Of a DNA stretch of 43,991 nt, positions 16,360-25,724 are shown in pieces. The position numbers and the translations under genes were made by a program. Origin of the DNA: UBA4823 sp034436035 (GTDB lineage: Bacteria > Chloroflexota > Anaerolineae > Anaerolineales > UBA4823); assembly GCA_034436035.1 (NCBI GenBank), contig DAOTVW010000050.1, positions 1 to 43,991 on the forward strand, written 5' to 3'. Position 1 is the stretch's first letter. Every line of letters starts with the position of its first letter. Below the pieces are notes generated by a model that was not told the origin of the DNA, made no database searches, and was given only the letters and a program-made list of their open reading frames with translations.

Positions 16360-17925
16360 TTATTTCTGTTTTGCTTCCTTTGGTAAAGAAAAACAAATTC
16401 GGGTACCTTTACCCGCTTTTGGATCAACCCAGATATGTCCTCCATGTGCTTCCACCACCGCTCTGGCAAGGTACAATCCCAGTCCAGCTCCTTTAGTGGT
16501 TCTCTTGGCATTCTCGGCGCGATAAAAACGGTCAAAGACAAACGGGATATCTTCTGGGGGAATCCCACTGCCTTCATCCGAAACACAGACAATGACTTGT
16601 TCAGGACGCACCTGACCGCTAATCCGTATTTCGCCACCTTCGGGTGAATATTTTATCGCATTGGATATCAGATTGGATAACAGCTGAGAAATTCGGTTTT
16701 CATCCGCCATAATCACAGGAAAGTTGGGCGGCAGATCTACAATGATTTTATGTTGGCTGGTTTGGGTTTGGAATTTCTGCGCGATTCGTTCGATCAGTGG
16801 AACCAAAGCGATATCCGCTAAATTCATGGATAGCACGCCTGCTTGTAGACGGGATGCATCCAGCAAATTTTCGATCAGTTCGGTTAAATGATCTGCTTCT
16901 TCTTCGATCACAGCTAAACTATCCTGAATAACCGAGGGATCCCAATTAGCATCCTCGCGGCGGAGAGTGGAAACATAGCCTTTGATCAAAGCCACTGGCG
17001 TTTTTAATTCATGGCTTATCACCGAAATAAAAGTCGTTTTTAATTCATCTGCTTCCCGAAAACGGGTAATATCCCGTACGGTAGCAATAATACTGACCAA
17101 AATGCCATCCGGGTTCATTAATGGTGCATAGGTAATTCCGACCGGCAAGGGAACCCCACTGGGGCGTTTCAAATCTCCCTCGACATATAAGGTCGCATTT
17201 GGTGTCAAGGGCCAACCACCACTTTCCGCAACTTCTAAGGTCATACCTTCTTTTTGATGAGTTAGGACAATTACATCTTCATGACGACGGCCACGCAATG
17301 CTTCTGCGGGAATCCCAATCATCCGCACAAAAGCAGGGTTTACTCTTTCAATGCGATGATCTGCAGAAATAATCAAAATGCCATCCGCTGCAGAGTCAAG
17401 GATCGCATTTAGCCTTTGTCGTTCGCGATTGATTTGCGTATATAACCGTGCGTTAAACACCGCAATCGCTGCTTGATCCGCAAAACTTTGTAATAATGCT
17501 CGATCGTTAGATGAAAAAACACCCGCATAATTCCGGAAAATAAAAATAACCCCAATCACTTTTTGATGGACTATTAATGGCAAACCAACACCAGTTAATA
17601 ATCCAAAACTTGCAATTCGGGTTAACTGTTGAACAACCTGATTTATTTCACCTAATTCAAATAAGTTGGGATCGTCACGATCAGAAATGCGGCTTAACAA
17701 CGTTTCTAAATATCCAAGGAATGGCGCAGCAACCCCAATAGAAGCAGCCACCGACCATGTCCCGCTGTCATCCCGTAATGCAATCAAACCGGCTTGCCCG
17801 GCTAGCATCTCAATGGAGATATGTAAAATCCGAGCCAGGAGATTATCCAGGTCTAACTCCTGGGTAATCGCCCGGCTGATTTCTAATAGATAATCTCTCT
17901 GGCGTACACGAAAATCAGGCAACAA
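16360..17925 (-). CDS. GAF-PAS sensor histidine kinase
   Basis: A 521-aa soluble sensor kinase. A GAF domain lies at about residues 20-165, a PAS domain at about 170-290 (LDSAADGILIISADHRIERVN region), a HisKA domain with FISVISHELKTP and its phospho-accepting His, and a HATPase domain with LISNAIKYSPEGG (N box), DEGSGIPPED (G1) and GAGLGLYLAR (G2). There is no membrane segment, so the signal is probably cytoplasmic. No response regulator is adjacent; the nearest receiver is the CpaE-type protein at 28208. The likely start is a TTG at 17925 that overlaps the aminotransferase stop by 11 nt, implying coupled translation; the exact start is uncertain. Confidence 0.9.
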   Translation of the reverse strand: MLPDFRVRQRDYLLEISRAITQELDLDNLLARILHISIEMLAGQAGLIALRDDSGTWSVAASIGVAAPFLGYLETLLSRISDRDDPNLFELGEINQVVQQLTRIASFGLLTGVGLPLIVHQKVIGVIFIFRNYAGVFSSNDRALLQSFADQAAIAVFNARLYTQINRERQRLNAILDSAADGILIISADHRIERVNPAFVRMIGIPAEALRGRRHEDVIVLTHQKEGMTLEVAESGGWPLTPNATLYVEGDLKRPSGVPLPVGITYAPLMNPDGILVSIIATVRDITRFREADELKTTFISVISHELKTPVALIKGYVSTLRREDANWDPSVIQDSLAVIEEEADHLTELIENLLDASRLQAGVLSMNLADIALVPLIERIAQKFQTQTSQHKIIVDLPPNFPVIMADENRISQLLSNLISNAIKYSPEGGEIRISGQVRPEQVIVCVSDEGSGIPPEDIPFVFDRFYRAENAKRTTKGAGLGLYLARAVVEAHGGHIWVDPKAGKGTRICFSLPKEAKQK

Positions 17926-19249
17926 CGGCTTGCATCTCTTTCTCGCTTACAGTTACTGCTTCATCAAAAATTTCCAGCGCTTCATCAGCTTCAGCTTTTG
18001 TGACACACAATGGAGGAGCAAACCGAATCGTACTCTTTCCACAACCGAGTAACAACAATCCTCTGCGGAAAGCGTTATCTACAATCAGATCGCGTAGTTT
18101 TTCGGCGTGTTCTTTTGTGTTGCGGTCTTGAACAAACTCAACGCCGATCATCAATCCCTTTCCTCGCACTTCTCCAATCGATGGATGACGCATCTGGATT
18201 TCATCTAAAGCATCCATGATATATTCTCCCATGGTTGCTGCGTTTTCCAGATAACCATTTTCAATTAAATCAATAGTAGCGAGAGCAGCCGCACAGGCAA
18301 GGGGATTACCACCAAACGTGTTCCCATGAGCGCCCTTAGGCCAATTCATAATATATTCCTTTGCAATCATTGCCCCCATCGGTAATCCAGAGGCGATACC
18401 CTTCGCAGCACAGACAATGTCGGGTTCTACATCCCAATGTTCAATTGCCCACCATTTCCCGGTGCGTCCCATACCACTTTGAACTTCATCGACGATCAAC
18501 AATATCCCATATTTATCACATAACTGACGCAATGCCGGGAAAAACTTGGGTGTCGGCACAATGTAACCACCTTCCCCTTGTATAGGCTCTACCAATATCC
18601 CCGCAATGTTGTCGGGTGGAAGGACATGCCCCATGATTTGATCTTCAATATAGCGCACTACGGTTTCGCCATAATCTTCCCCCTCATTAGGGATCAGGAT
18701 CGGTCGATAGGGATCTGGATAAGGGACATGTGTAACACCATTTAATAACGGATAAAAATCACGATGGTACACTGGCTTACTGGCGGTAAACGTGACTGCC
18801 CCCATTGTCCTGCCATGAAATGCACCTAAGAAACCAATGAATTCGGTCCGCCCCGTATAATGACGGGCGAGTTTAATTGCCGCCTCCACGCTTTCTGTGC
18901 CAGAGTTCGTCATAAAGGACATAGCGTTGTCTAAAAATGGGGCAATGTCATTCAGGCGTTCACCTAGCTCAACCCATTTCACATGATAGAAATCCGAGGA
19001 AATATGGAGAAATTTTTTCGCCTGCTCGGTAATCGCTTCAACCACTTTGGGATGGCTATGACCAGTTGAAACCACAGCAATTCCGGCTGCAAAGTCTAAA
19101 AACCGATTCCCATCCACGTCCCATACTTCAGTTCCAAGCCCGTGATCCATCACAAAAGGATATCCGCGCGGATAAGAAGGCGAAATAACATCCTGATCAC
19201 GTTTTACAATCGCCCTTGCCTTTGGACCAGGTAAATTTAATATTTGCAT
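17915..19249 (-). CDS. Class III aminotransferase (acetylornithine/GABA family)
   Basis: A 444-aa fold-type I PLP enzyme. Family marks are WDVDGNRFLDFAAGIAV, NSGTESVEAAIKLAR, GAFHGRTMGA, VEPIQGEGGY, VDEVQSGMGRTG with Asp254, and the Schiff-base Lys283 in CAAKGIASGLP. The long N-terminus and the MDHGLGTEVWD segment resemble ornithine/4-aminobutyrate aminotransferases and the related archaeal amino-acid racemases more than ArgD of the arginine pathway, and no arg genes are nearby, so substrate and even reaction type are open. AAGGAG lies 6 nt before the ATG. A TTGATT-N18-TATAAT promoter lies upstream. It leads a unit with the histidine kinase and the CpXC protein. Confidence 0.9.
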   Translation of the reverse strand: MQILNLPGPKARAIVKRDQDVISPSYPRGYPFVMDHGLGTEVWDVDGNRFLDFAAGIAVVSTGHSHPKVVEAITEQAKKFLHISSDFYHVKWVELGERLNDIAPFLDNAMSFMTNSGTESVEAAIKLARHYTGRTEFIGFLGAFHGRTMGAVTFTASKPVYHRDFYPLLNGVTHVPYPDPYRPILIPNEGEDYGETVVRYIEDQIMGHVLPPDNIAGILVEPIQGEGGYIVPTPKFFPALRQLCDKYGILLIVDEVQSGMGRTGKWWAIEHWDVEPDIVCAAKGIASGLPMGAMIAKEYIMNWPKGAHGNTFGGNPLACAAALATIDLIENGYLENAATMGEYIMDALDEIQMRHPSIGEVRGKGLMIGVEFVQDRNTKEHAEKLRDLIVDNAFRRGLLLLGCGKSTIRFAPPLCVTKAEADEALEIFDEAVTVSEKEMQAVVA

Positions 19250-19292
19250 AAATCACTCCTTTTTTCTATCCCAATTGTTCAACTACAAAATA

Positions 19293-19322
19293 ATTATATC
19301 ATCAGGAGAAAGGCCAAATCAA
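19293..19322 (-). promoter_or_regulatory. Promoter of the aminotransferase-kinase-CpXC unit
   Basis: On the minus strand TTGATT (19317-19322) and TATAAT (19293-19298) are separated by 18 nt. The -10 lies 43 nt before the aminotransferase ATG, which has a good Shine-Dalgarno. It sits in the 100-bp gap after the lipoprotein gene, so the two units are probably transcribed separately. Confidence 0.6.
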
Positions 19323-19349
19323 AATAATATCGTGGAGGTTACCTCATCA

Positions 19350-20267
19350 TCAATAATTCCATTTGTATTGCACCAAGGTGGTCAGGTAATATTGGTCATT
19401 GATTTTTTCAATGCCAAATGCCCAAGTACGCCATTTCAGCGCATCCTCTTGCGGGGCTGGATGATAGAGTGCAATGTAATTTAAGTTCAGGTATGGTGGG
19501 GGCCATTCTATGTAGCCATTTGACCAATCCGCCGCAATACCCTGATCTAAGGTATCACATAAGGTGTTACTCCCATCCAAAACAGGTTCAATTGCAGGTA
19601 AGATAATAGAATTAAAGGAACCTTGAACAGATTGATTGAGACTGCGGTCAAACCCCCAATCGAACGAATTATTTTCAGTAAATATACCCTTGAGGTTTTC
19701 CGGCGTCCCCAGGAATATCTCAGGATTTTGCCAGAGATATCTAATCCGCAGCCCATGCACCATACTGATGACGTTGATCAATTCGTTTTCATCTCGGTCT
19801 TTTATCGCTTTGATCACCGCGTTCAATAGCTGATTAACTTTCGGATCATTACAAAATTCGGATGGAGAAATAGCGGAGGTAATATATTCTGCATTCACCC
19901 AACCATTACCACCTTGGGGCAGCTCTATTTCAATCCAGAGTTTTCCCTTTTCCCATTGTTCCTGACCGCTCGTCTTTATTCCAACCGCATGAGGTTCAAG
20001 TTGTGCAATGGGATTGTTCTCATCCGCCGGAGTGCGGTATACGTTTAATAATTGATCCTCCTCCAAAAAAATTGCCGATACAGAATCAGCAAATTTTGGC
20101 AAAGGTGTCGCCGTGGGTTGGGGTGTCATTGTCGGAAGGATAGGGCTGGGTGTTATCACCAAATCTGTGGTTGGTGTTTGTATATCCGTTTTCACGAAAG
20201 GCAAACCAATCCCACACGACACCAATAAAAGTGTCAGTATCATTGATCCAAAGAAACTGCGTTGCAT
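19350..20267 (-). CDS. Predicted lipoprotein with SH3-like segment
   Basis: A 305-aa protein I do not recognise as a named family. A short signal sequence ends in the lipobox LLVSC with Cys18, so it should be lipid-anchored on the outer face of the membrane. A Thr/Pro-rich linker follows (about 30-58). Residues of about 60-130 (LLNVYRTPADEN to GWVNAEYI) look like a bacterial SH3-like domain. The rest is a mixed, Trp/Asn-rich domain. It begins 5 bp after the lon stop codon, with GGGAG 10 nt before the ATG, so it is probably co-transcribed with folC and lon. A role in envelope quality control would be a guess from position only. Confidence 0.75.
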   Translation of the reverse strand: MQRSFFGSMILTLLLVSCGIGLPFVKTDIQTPTTDLVITPSPILPTMTPQPTATPLPKFADSVSAIFLEEDQLLNVYRTPADENNPIAQLEPHAVGIKTSGQEQWEKGKLWIEIELPQGGNGWVNAEYITSAISPSEFCNDPKVNQLLNAVIKAIKDRDENELINVISMVHGLRIRYLWQNPEIFLGTPENLKGIFTENNSFDWGFDRSLNQSVQGSFNSIILPAIEPVLDGSNTLCDTLDQGIAADWSNGYIEWPPPYLNLNYIALYHPAPQEDALKWRTWAFGIEKINDQYYLTTLVQYKWNY

Positions 20268-20272
20268 GAATA

Positions 20273-22822
20273 TTAAGCTCCCGGTTGAATGAGAGTTGGC
20301 CGCTCTCTTTTTTTCGATTTTTCGCTGTTTGGAATCTCTTCTTCCTCTTTTTTTATTTCTTCTGCTAAACGGCGCAATAATCGGGTTGATTTTCTCTTCG
20401 GAGCCTGGTTAGATAGTGCAATTTCCAACACCTGATCCATATGTTCTACCGGAGTGATCTCCAATTCCGAAAGCACCTGCTTGGGCACATCGATGAGATC
20501 CTTCGTGTTTCGTTTCGGGATGATGATCTTTTTCAAACCAACTCGATGGGCAGCCAAAACTTTTTCGCGGATACCTCCCACCGGCAGCACCCTGCCGCGT
20601 AAGGTGATTTCGCCTGTCATTGCTACTTCTTTCAATACTTCTCGTCCAGTAAATGCAGAGACGAGCGCCGTACAAATAGTGATACCCGCGCTGGGTCCAT
20701 CCTTCGGGACGGCTCCTTCCGGTATATGAATGTGAATGTCTACCTTCTCAAACAAATCTACGTCTAATTTAAAATCCTCCGCACGGGACTTCATGTAAGT
20801 CAATGCCGCCTGTGCTGATTCTTGCATCACATTCCCGATTTGACCGGTTATCTGCATCCCGCCTTTACCTTCCACAAGCAATACCTCAACAGGCATAATT
20901 TCACCGCCATATTCTGTCCAAGCCATTGCTGTTGCTACCCCAACCTCATTTTTACGCTCCGCTTCTAAATTAAAATATTGCGGTGGTCCTAAATATTTTT
21001 CCACTAAAGTCGGATTAATCTGCAAAGGATGCCGCTTGCCTTCCGCTTTTGCTCGGGCAATCTTTCGACAGATCTTCCCAATTTCACGCTCCAAATTTCG
21101 TACACCCGCTTCATAGGTATATTCTCGGATGATTTTAGTCACCGCTGCTGGTGTAAAGTGGAGCGGTACCGACTCCAATCCGTTTTCTTCTAATTGACGC
21201 GGGATGAGAAACCGATTGGCAATCTCCAACTTTTCCTCTTCAATATACCCGGGAAATTCAATTAATTCCATTCGGTCTAATAGCGCGGGAGGAATGGTAC
21301 CAATATAATTTGCGGTTGTGATAAACATGACTTTAGAAAGATCATACGGTAACTCTAAGTAATGGTCCGAGAAGGCATAGTTTTGCTCTGGATCGAGGAC
21401 TTCCAAAAGTGCTGCCGAGGGATCACCGCGGAAATCGGCGCCTAATTTATCAATCTCATCGAGCATGAAAAGCGGGTTTATCGTTCCTGCCCGTTTCATC
21501 GTTTGCAAGATACGCCCCGGTAAGGCTCCGATATAAGTTCGGCGATGCCCGCGAATTTCCGCTTCGTCACGCACACCGCCTAAAGATAATCGCACAAACT
21601 TCCTGCCCAGTGCATTGGCGATAGATTGTCCCAACGATGTTTTACCGGTACCAGGCGGACCAACAAAACATAGTATCGGTTGACGCATCCGTTTCGGTTT
21701 CAGATTTCGGATGGCAATATACTCCAAGATGCGTTCTTTTGCCTTGGGCAAGCCGTAATGATCCCTTTCTAAAATTTCTGCTGCATGTTTCACATCTAAA
21801 TTATCAGGAGTCTCTTGCTTCCAAGGTAACTCTAAAATCCAATCGATATAGGTGCGGAGGATACCAATTTCCGGAGACATTTGGGGCATTTGATTTAAAC
21901 GTTCGATTTCCTTCAATGCTCGTGCCTGCGCTTCTTCGGGCAAATCTGCTTTCTCCACCCGCTCTTTTAATTCTTCAAGCTCCCGTGTCCAAACATCCCC
22001 TTCTCCTAGCTCGGATTGTATCGCCCGCATCTGTTCACGCAAGTAATATTCTCGTTGTGAGCGATCCACTTCACTCTGAGCCCGCGTATGGATTTCATCT
22101 TCCAGCTCCAGTACGTCCGCTTCGCGCGCCAGCAGGCTAACAACTTTATTCAATCTCTCCAGCGGATCTAAGGTTTGGAGGAATTGCATTCGCTCTTCTA
22201 AAGATGGTGCAATGGTGGTCACCACCATATCAGCCAACCAGCCCGGTTCGGTGATATTCAGAGCATATAAATATGCTTCTTCCGGTAAGCTGCGGTTGAG
22301 GTCAACACAACGATGGAAAAGTTCCAATACAGTGCGCATGGTCGCATCGGTTTTTTTATCGATTTCTTGTGCTTCATATATTGGGCGAGCACGCACTTTA
22401 ATAAATGGTTCAAACTGTAAGAATTGTACGATCTTCACCCGCCGGCGTCCCTGAACCAACGCAGAGCTCGTACCATCGGGCATTTCTAATAATCGCCCAA
22501 CTGCCATCTCGACCCCAATTGGAATAAAATCTGTCTCATCTGGATAATCCACATCGGGATCGAGTTGAGTTAATGCAATAACTGTTTTATCGAGCATTTG
22601 CGCTTCTTCAATCGCCCTAATGGAAGCTTCTCGGTCAATAAAAACCGGCGAAACCATGTGGGGAAAAACGATTAAATCCCGCAAGGGGAGTACTGGGCAT
22701 TCAATCAATCCTTTTTTATTTGGAATACTATCTGGAATCTGGTATAGCTCTTCCGTGCGACGATAGAGCGCTTCACCAAATTCATCTTCTTGATCCTGAC
22801 TAAACCATTCCATGTTTTTCAT
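20273..22822 (-). CDS. lon: ATP-dependent protease Lon
   Basis: An 849-aa cytoplasmic AAA+ serine protease that degrades misfolded and regulatory proteins. The N-terminal LON substrate domain begins near CPVLPLRDLIVFPHM. A coiled coil follows, then the ATPase with GPPGTGKTSLG and FMLDEIDKLG, and the C-terminal protease with PKDGPSAGIT (catalytic Ser) and a GLKKIIIPKRN segment near the catalytic Lys. About 50 extra C-terminal residues are highly charged and Lys/Glu-rich, beyond the usual end of Lon. Two Met codons lie close together at the start (residues 1 and 4), with AAGGTG upstream. The gene is 46 bp downstream of folC and 5 bp upstream of a lipoprotein gene. Confidence 0.97.
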   Translation of the reverse strand: MKNMEWFSQDQEDEFGEALYRRTEELYQIPDSIPNKKGLIECPVLPLRDLIVFPHMVSPVFIDREASIRAIEEAQMLDKTVIALTQLDPDVDYPDETDFIPIGVEMAVGRLLEMPDGTSSALVQGRRRVKIVQFLQFEPFIKVRARPIYEAQEIDKKTDATMRTVLELFHRCVDLNRSLPEEAYLYALNITEPGWLADMVVTTIAPSLEERMQFLQTLDPLERLNKVVSLLAREADVLELEDEIHTRAQSEVDRSQREYYLREQMRAIQSELGEGDVWTRELEELKERVEKADLPEEAQARALKEIERLNQMPQMSPEIGILRTYIDWILELPWKQETPDNLDVKHAAEILERDHYGLPKAKERILEYIAIRNLKPKRMRQPILCFVGPPGTGKTSLGQSIANALGRKFVRLSLGGVRDEAEIRGHRRTYIGALPGRILQTMKRAGTINPLFMLDEIDKLGADFRGDPSAALLEVLDPEQNYAFSDHYLELPYDLSKVMFITTANYIGTIPPALLDRMELIEFPGYIEEEKLEIANRFLIPRQLEENGLESVPLHFTPAAVTKIIREYTYEAGVRNLEREIGKICRKIARAKAEGKRHPLQINPTLVEKYLGPPQYFNLEAERKNEVGVATAMAWTEYGGEIMPVEVLLVEGKGGMQITGQIGNVMQESAQAALTYMKSRAEDFKLDVDLFEKVDIHIHIPEGAVPKDGPSAGITICTALVSAFTGREVLKEVAMTGEITLRGRVLPVGGIREKVLAAHRVGLKKIIIPKRNTKDLIDVPKQVLSELEITPVEHMDQVLEIALSNQAPKRKSTRLLRRLAEEIKKEEEEIPNSEKSKKRERPTLIQPGA

Positions 22823-22868
22823 CTTAACACCTTAAACAAATTACCTTTATCTTTCGTTACATACCAGT

Positions 22869-24251
22869 TTATTTTGATTTATACATCAAGAAACGTGGAT
22901 CATTCAACCAAGCATGTCTGGCTTCGGCAACCACAAAAATACTGCCAGTGATAACAACGAGTTGATCACTCCTGATTCTTTCTAAAGCAAGCCACAATGC
23001 CTCCGCAACATTCTCATTTACTTTGATCGGTCTATGATAGGGTTCTGCCAATACTTGCAATTTTTCTGCCGCAATTGCACGGGGATGAAAAGAACGAGTG
23101 ACAATGATCTCATCCACTAAAGGCATTATATCGGCAAACATACCTTGGATGTCTTTATCTTCTGATGCTCCAAAGATTAACAATGGTTTATATTTCGGAA
23201 ACACCTGTTGCAAGGTGTTGACCAATTGTTGGATCGATTCGCGATTATGAGCACAATCCAAAATTACAGGCGGGTTGCGGGAGATGATTTCAAAACGCCC
23301 TTGCCAAACCGTCTGCGGAAAACCACGAATTATCTGATCATCCGTGAGCGGTAAACTCCTCTGCCTAAATTGATTGAGCGCTGCATACGCAACTGTCGCG
23401 TTCTCGACCTGATGATCGCCGAGCAATGGAATCTGGATGATCAGTTTTTTCGGGTCAAAGCGATCATTGTTATCCACCAGTAATTCAGAATTCGTAAAAT
23501 CAGAGATTTCAACGGTTTGATAATCCAATGTTTGCTGTAGCTTTTTCCCGATTGTATCTTTCCCGACAGAGATAAGGCGGGAGTGATGGGTGGTAGCAAT
23601 CTCGTGGATGACATCCCAGGCTTCTTTCTCTTGAGGAGCACAAACAACCGGCACTCCTTCCTTGATGATACCGCCCTTTTCGCGGGCTATCTCTGCCAGT
23701 GTGTTGCCCAGAACAAAGGTATGATCATAAGAAATAGAGGTGATCACGGATACTTCAGGAAGCAGCACATTGGTGGCATCCAATCGCCCCCCTAAACCAA
23801 CTTCTACAACCGCCACATCCACTTTCCTTTGATAAAAATACAGGAAAGCTAGCGCAGTGGTGATCTCAAATGTGGTTAAATCTTTAATCTTTTCGATAAC
23901 AGGCCTCATAGTTTCAACTAACGAAACCAAAGCTGCGTGGGGAATATTTTCTCCGTTAACTTGAATTCGTTCCGCATAATCTTCTAGATGGGGAGAGGTA
24001 TACATGCCCACCCTGTAGCCAGCCTGCCGAAGGACACTCGTGCACATTGCCGTCACCGAACCCTTTCCCTTTGTTCCAGTGATATGGATGGAAGGAAAAG
24101 TATGATGAGGATTCCCCAATTCCTCTAACAACCTTTGCATGCGCGTGAGGTCAAACTTTGCTTGAGCTAGCCGATCCGCTTTCGTCAAGCTGTAATCAAC
24201 AAAGCTATAGAGATAATCCAATGTATTTTGATAGATCAGTTCTTGATTCAT
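22869..24251 (-). CDS. folC: Folylpolyglutamate/dihydrofolate synthase
   Basis: Adds glutamate to dihydropteroate and/or to tetrahydrofolate in the cytoplasm. The 460-aa Mur-ligase-type protein has the ATP-binding loop ITGTKGKGSVTAM, TSPHLEDYAERI, the VEVGLGGRLDATNV segment, SYDHTFVLGNT and a C-terminal domain with LDCAHNRES and LIFGASEDKD. The length is slightly above the ~430 aa typical of the family. The ATG has no Shine-Dalgarno but lies 9 nt after a TACAAT -10 box. It appears to lead a folC-lon-lipoprotein unit and is divergent from the SanA-like gene. Confidence 0.95.
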   Translation of the reverse strand: MNQELIYQNTLDYLYSFVDYSLTKADRLAQAKFDLTRMQRLLEELGNPHHTFPSIHITGTKGKGSVTAMCTSVLRQAGYRVGMYTSPHLEDYAERIQVNGENIPHAALVSLVETMRPVIEKIKDLTTFEITTALAFLYFYQRKVDVAVVEVGLGGRLDATNVLLPEVSVITSISYDHTFVLGNTLAEIAREKGGIIKEGVPVVCAPQEKEAWDVIHEIATTHHSRLISVGKDTIGKKLQQTLDYQTVEISDFTNSELLVDNNDRFDPKKLIIQIPLLGDHQVENATVAYAALNQFRQRSLPLTDDQIIRGFPQTVWQGRFEIISRNPPVILDCAHNRESIQQLVNTLQQVFPKYKPLLIFGASEDKDIQGMFADIMPLVDEIIVTRSFHPRAIAAEKLQVLAEPYHRPIKVNENVAEALWLALERIRSDQLVVITGSIFVVAEARHAWLNDPRFLMYKSK

Positions 24252-24260
24252 AACGTATGG

Positions 24261-24289
24261 ATTGTAACCCCTCGCGGTTAAGAATGCAA
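24261..24289 (-). promoter_or_regulatory. Promoter of folC
   Basis: On the minus strand TTGCAT (24284-24289) and TACAAT (24261-24266) are 17 nt apart, and the folC ATG follows 9 nt after the -10. The transcript would begin two or so bases before the start codon, close to leaderless. Confidence 0.5.
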
Positions 24290-24319
24290 TCCTCTTTCAT
24301 GGTAAAATTTTGACAATTG

Positions 24320-24982
24320 ATGAAAATCACCATACCACAACTTATTACAATGATCTTAATCATTTTCATTATCGTTCTTCTTCTCGCCCCGTTTTTCACG
24401 CGGCTGGTTGTTTATTGGTCAATAAAGAGTAACATTTATTCGGTAAATGATGTACCCTATCATAAAGTGGCAATTGTCTTCGGAGCTGGATTAAATCGGA
24501 CTGGTCAACCCACAACAGTACTCAGGGATCGAGTGGAAGTTGCTGCATTACTCTATAAAAATGCAAAGGTAACGAAGTTACTTTTCAGCGGCGACAACCG
24601 TACTGATAATTATAATGAGCCTTTGGCGATGGAAAATTATGCAATCAGCTTGAATGTTCCCAAAGAGGCAATTGTATTAGACTATGGTGGTCGCAGGACT
24701 TATGATACTTGTTATCGAGCAAAGGTCATTTTCGGTGTAGATGAAGCGATTTTGGTTACGCAATCCTTTCATTTACCGCGTGCGCTTTATACCTGCCGGG
24801 AATTGGGTATCGAAGCAATAGGTGTGCCTTCTGATATCCATCCATACCGGAGGATCATGCAATTTTATTGGAATTTTCGGGAAACAATGGCGACAATCAA
24901 TGCCCTGATTGATTTAAAAATAACCCATCCTGAACCGGTGCTAGGTAACCCAGAACCAATATTTCCAAAGGAGATGCAATGA
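24320..24982 (+). CDS. SanA/YdcF-like DUF218 membrane protein
   Basis: A 220-aa protein with one N-terminal membrane helix (about 8-30) and a DUF218 domain outside it. The family marks are IVFGAGL near residue 50, LFSGDN, a region with EPLAMENYAISLNVP, and ILVTQSFHLPRALYTC. E. coli SanA and YdcF belong here; a role in envelope integrity or small-molecule processing is suggested for the family, but the reaction is not established. The ATG at 24320 is preferred over an in-frame TTG three bases earlier. TAAAAT at 24303-24308 ends 11 nt upstream and no Shine-Dalgarno is seen. It overlaps the following HD gene by ATGA. Confidence 0.85.
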   Translation: MKITIPQLITMILIIFIIVLLLAPFFTRLVVYWSIKSNIYSVNDVPYHKVAIVFGAGLNRTGQPTTVLRDRVEVAALLYKNAKVTKLLFSGDNRTDNYNEPLAMENYAISLNVPKEAIVLDYGGRRTYDTCYRAKVIFGVDEAILVTQSFHLPRALYTCRELGIEAIGVPSDIHPYRRIMQFYWNFRETMATINALIDLKITHPEPVLGNPEPIFPKEMQ

Positions 24983-25530
24983 ATCGACAAGAAGCACTTG
25001 ATCTGGTGCATCAATATGTGAAAAATGAAAACCTCATCCGCCACATGTTGGCAGTAGAAGCAGCCATGCGTTTTTATGCGGAAAAATACGGGGAAGACCC
25101 TGAGCTATGGGGAATTGTTGGTCTCCTTCATGATTTTGATTGGGAAATTCACCCAACCTTAGAGGAACATCCGCAAGCTGGTGCACCAATACTGCGTCAA
25201 CACGGCGTGCCGGAGGAGATTATCCATGCCGTGCTCAGTCATGCTGACCACACCGGTGTCGCACGGATTAACCGTATGGAAAAAGCACTTTATGCTTGTG
25301 ATGAAATCACCGGGCTTATCACCGCCGTTGCTTTGGTGCGTCCCTCGCGATCATTGTCTGACCTTGAAGTGTCATCGGTGAAGAAGAAATGGAAAGATAA
25401 AGCTTTCGCAGCCGGAGCAAACCGTCAGGAAATCGAAAAGGCGACCCAAGAATTAGGGATTGATCTATGGGAGCATGTGGGAAATGTCATCACTGCCATG
25501 CGGGATATTGCCTCGCAGCTGGGATTGTAA
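24979..25530 (+). CDS. HD-domain phosphohydrolase
   Basis: A 183-aa cytoplasmic HD-superfamily protein. RHMLAVEAAM supplies the first His, LLHDFDWE the HD doublet, and LSHADHTG a further His pair typical of the HDIG-like subgroup. ALYACDEITGL supplies the last Asp. The substrate cannot be read; relatives act on nucleotides or other phosphoesters. It overlaps the upstream SanA-like gene by 4 nt, suggesting coupled translation. No terminator hairpin was recognised in the 145 bp between its stop and the next promoter. Confidence 0.88.
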   Translation: MNRQEALDLVHQYVKNENLIRHMLAVEAAMRFYAEKYGEDPELWGIVGLLHDFDWEIHPTLEEHPQAGAPILRQHGVPEEIIHAVLSHADHTGVARINRMEKALYACDEITGLITAVALVRPSRSLSDLEVSSVKKKWKDKAFAAGANRQEIEKATQELGIDLWEHVGNVITAMRDIASQLGL

Positions 25531-25675
25531 ATTTCTCTGTTAATAAGCCATGACAAGTGAGTGATTTGTTGGCATCTTTTACTCTGGCGAACAAAGGCGA
25601 AAAGTTTTTAGGCATTGTTTTTAACCAACTGCGTTTATGCTGGTTTCCTTTGCTGGAATATCATCGCAAAAAACA

Positions 25676-25704
25676 TTGACAAATTCCATAAAAGTCGCTA
25701 AACT
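25676..25704 (+). promoter_or_regulatory. Near-consensus promoter of the recombinase-like gene
   Basis: A perfect -35 TTGACA (25676-25681) is 17 nt from TAAACT (25699-25704). The predicted start is near 25711, leaving a leader of about 33 nt that contains an inverted repeat and GGAGG. It is one of the two clearest promoters in the window. Confidence 0.75.
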
Positions 25705-25709
25705 CTTTT

Positions 25710-25724
25710 GTATAACGACTATAC
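25710..25724. promoter_or_regulatory. Inverted repeat GTATA-N5-TATAC at a predicted start site
   Basis: GTATA (25710-25714) and TATAC (25720-25724) are separated by ACGAC and begin at the predicted transcription start of the recombinase-like gene. A repressor site, perhaps autoregulatory, would fit the position. The arms are short, so chance cannot be excluded. Confidence 0.35.

Noticed and set aside
21637..22140. 167-codon plus-strand frame antisense to lon
   Set aside because: It is fully inside the conserved Lon reading frame and has no recognisable domain or ribosome binding site.
25531..25675. Possible small gene or RNA in the longest intergenic region
   Set aside because: No open frame with a ribosome binding site, no tRNA-like T-loop, and only a 5-bp AACCA/TGGTT stem near 25622-25655; nothing supportable beyond the downstream promoter.
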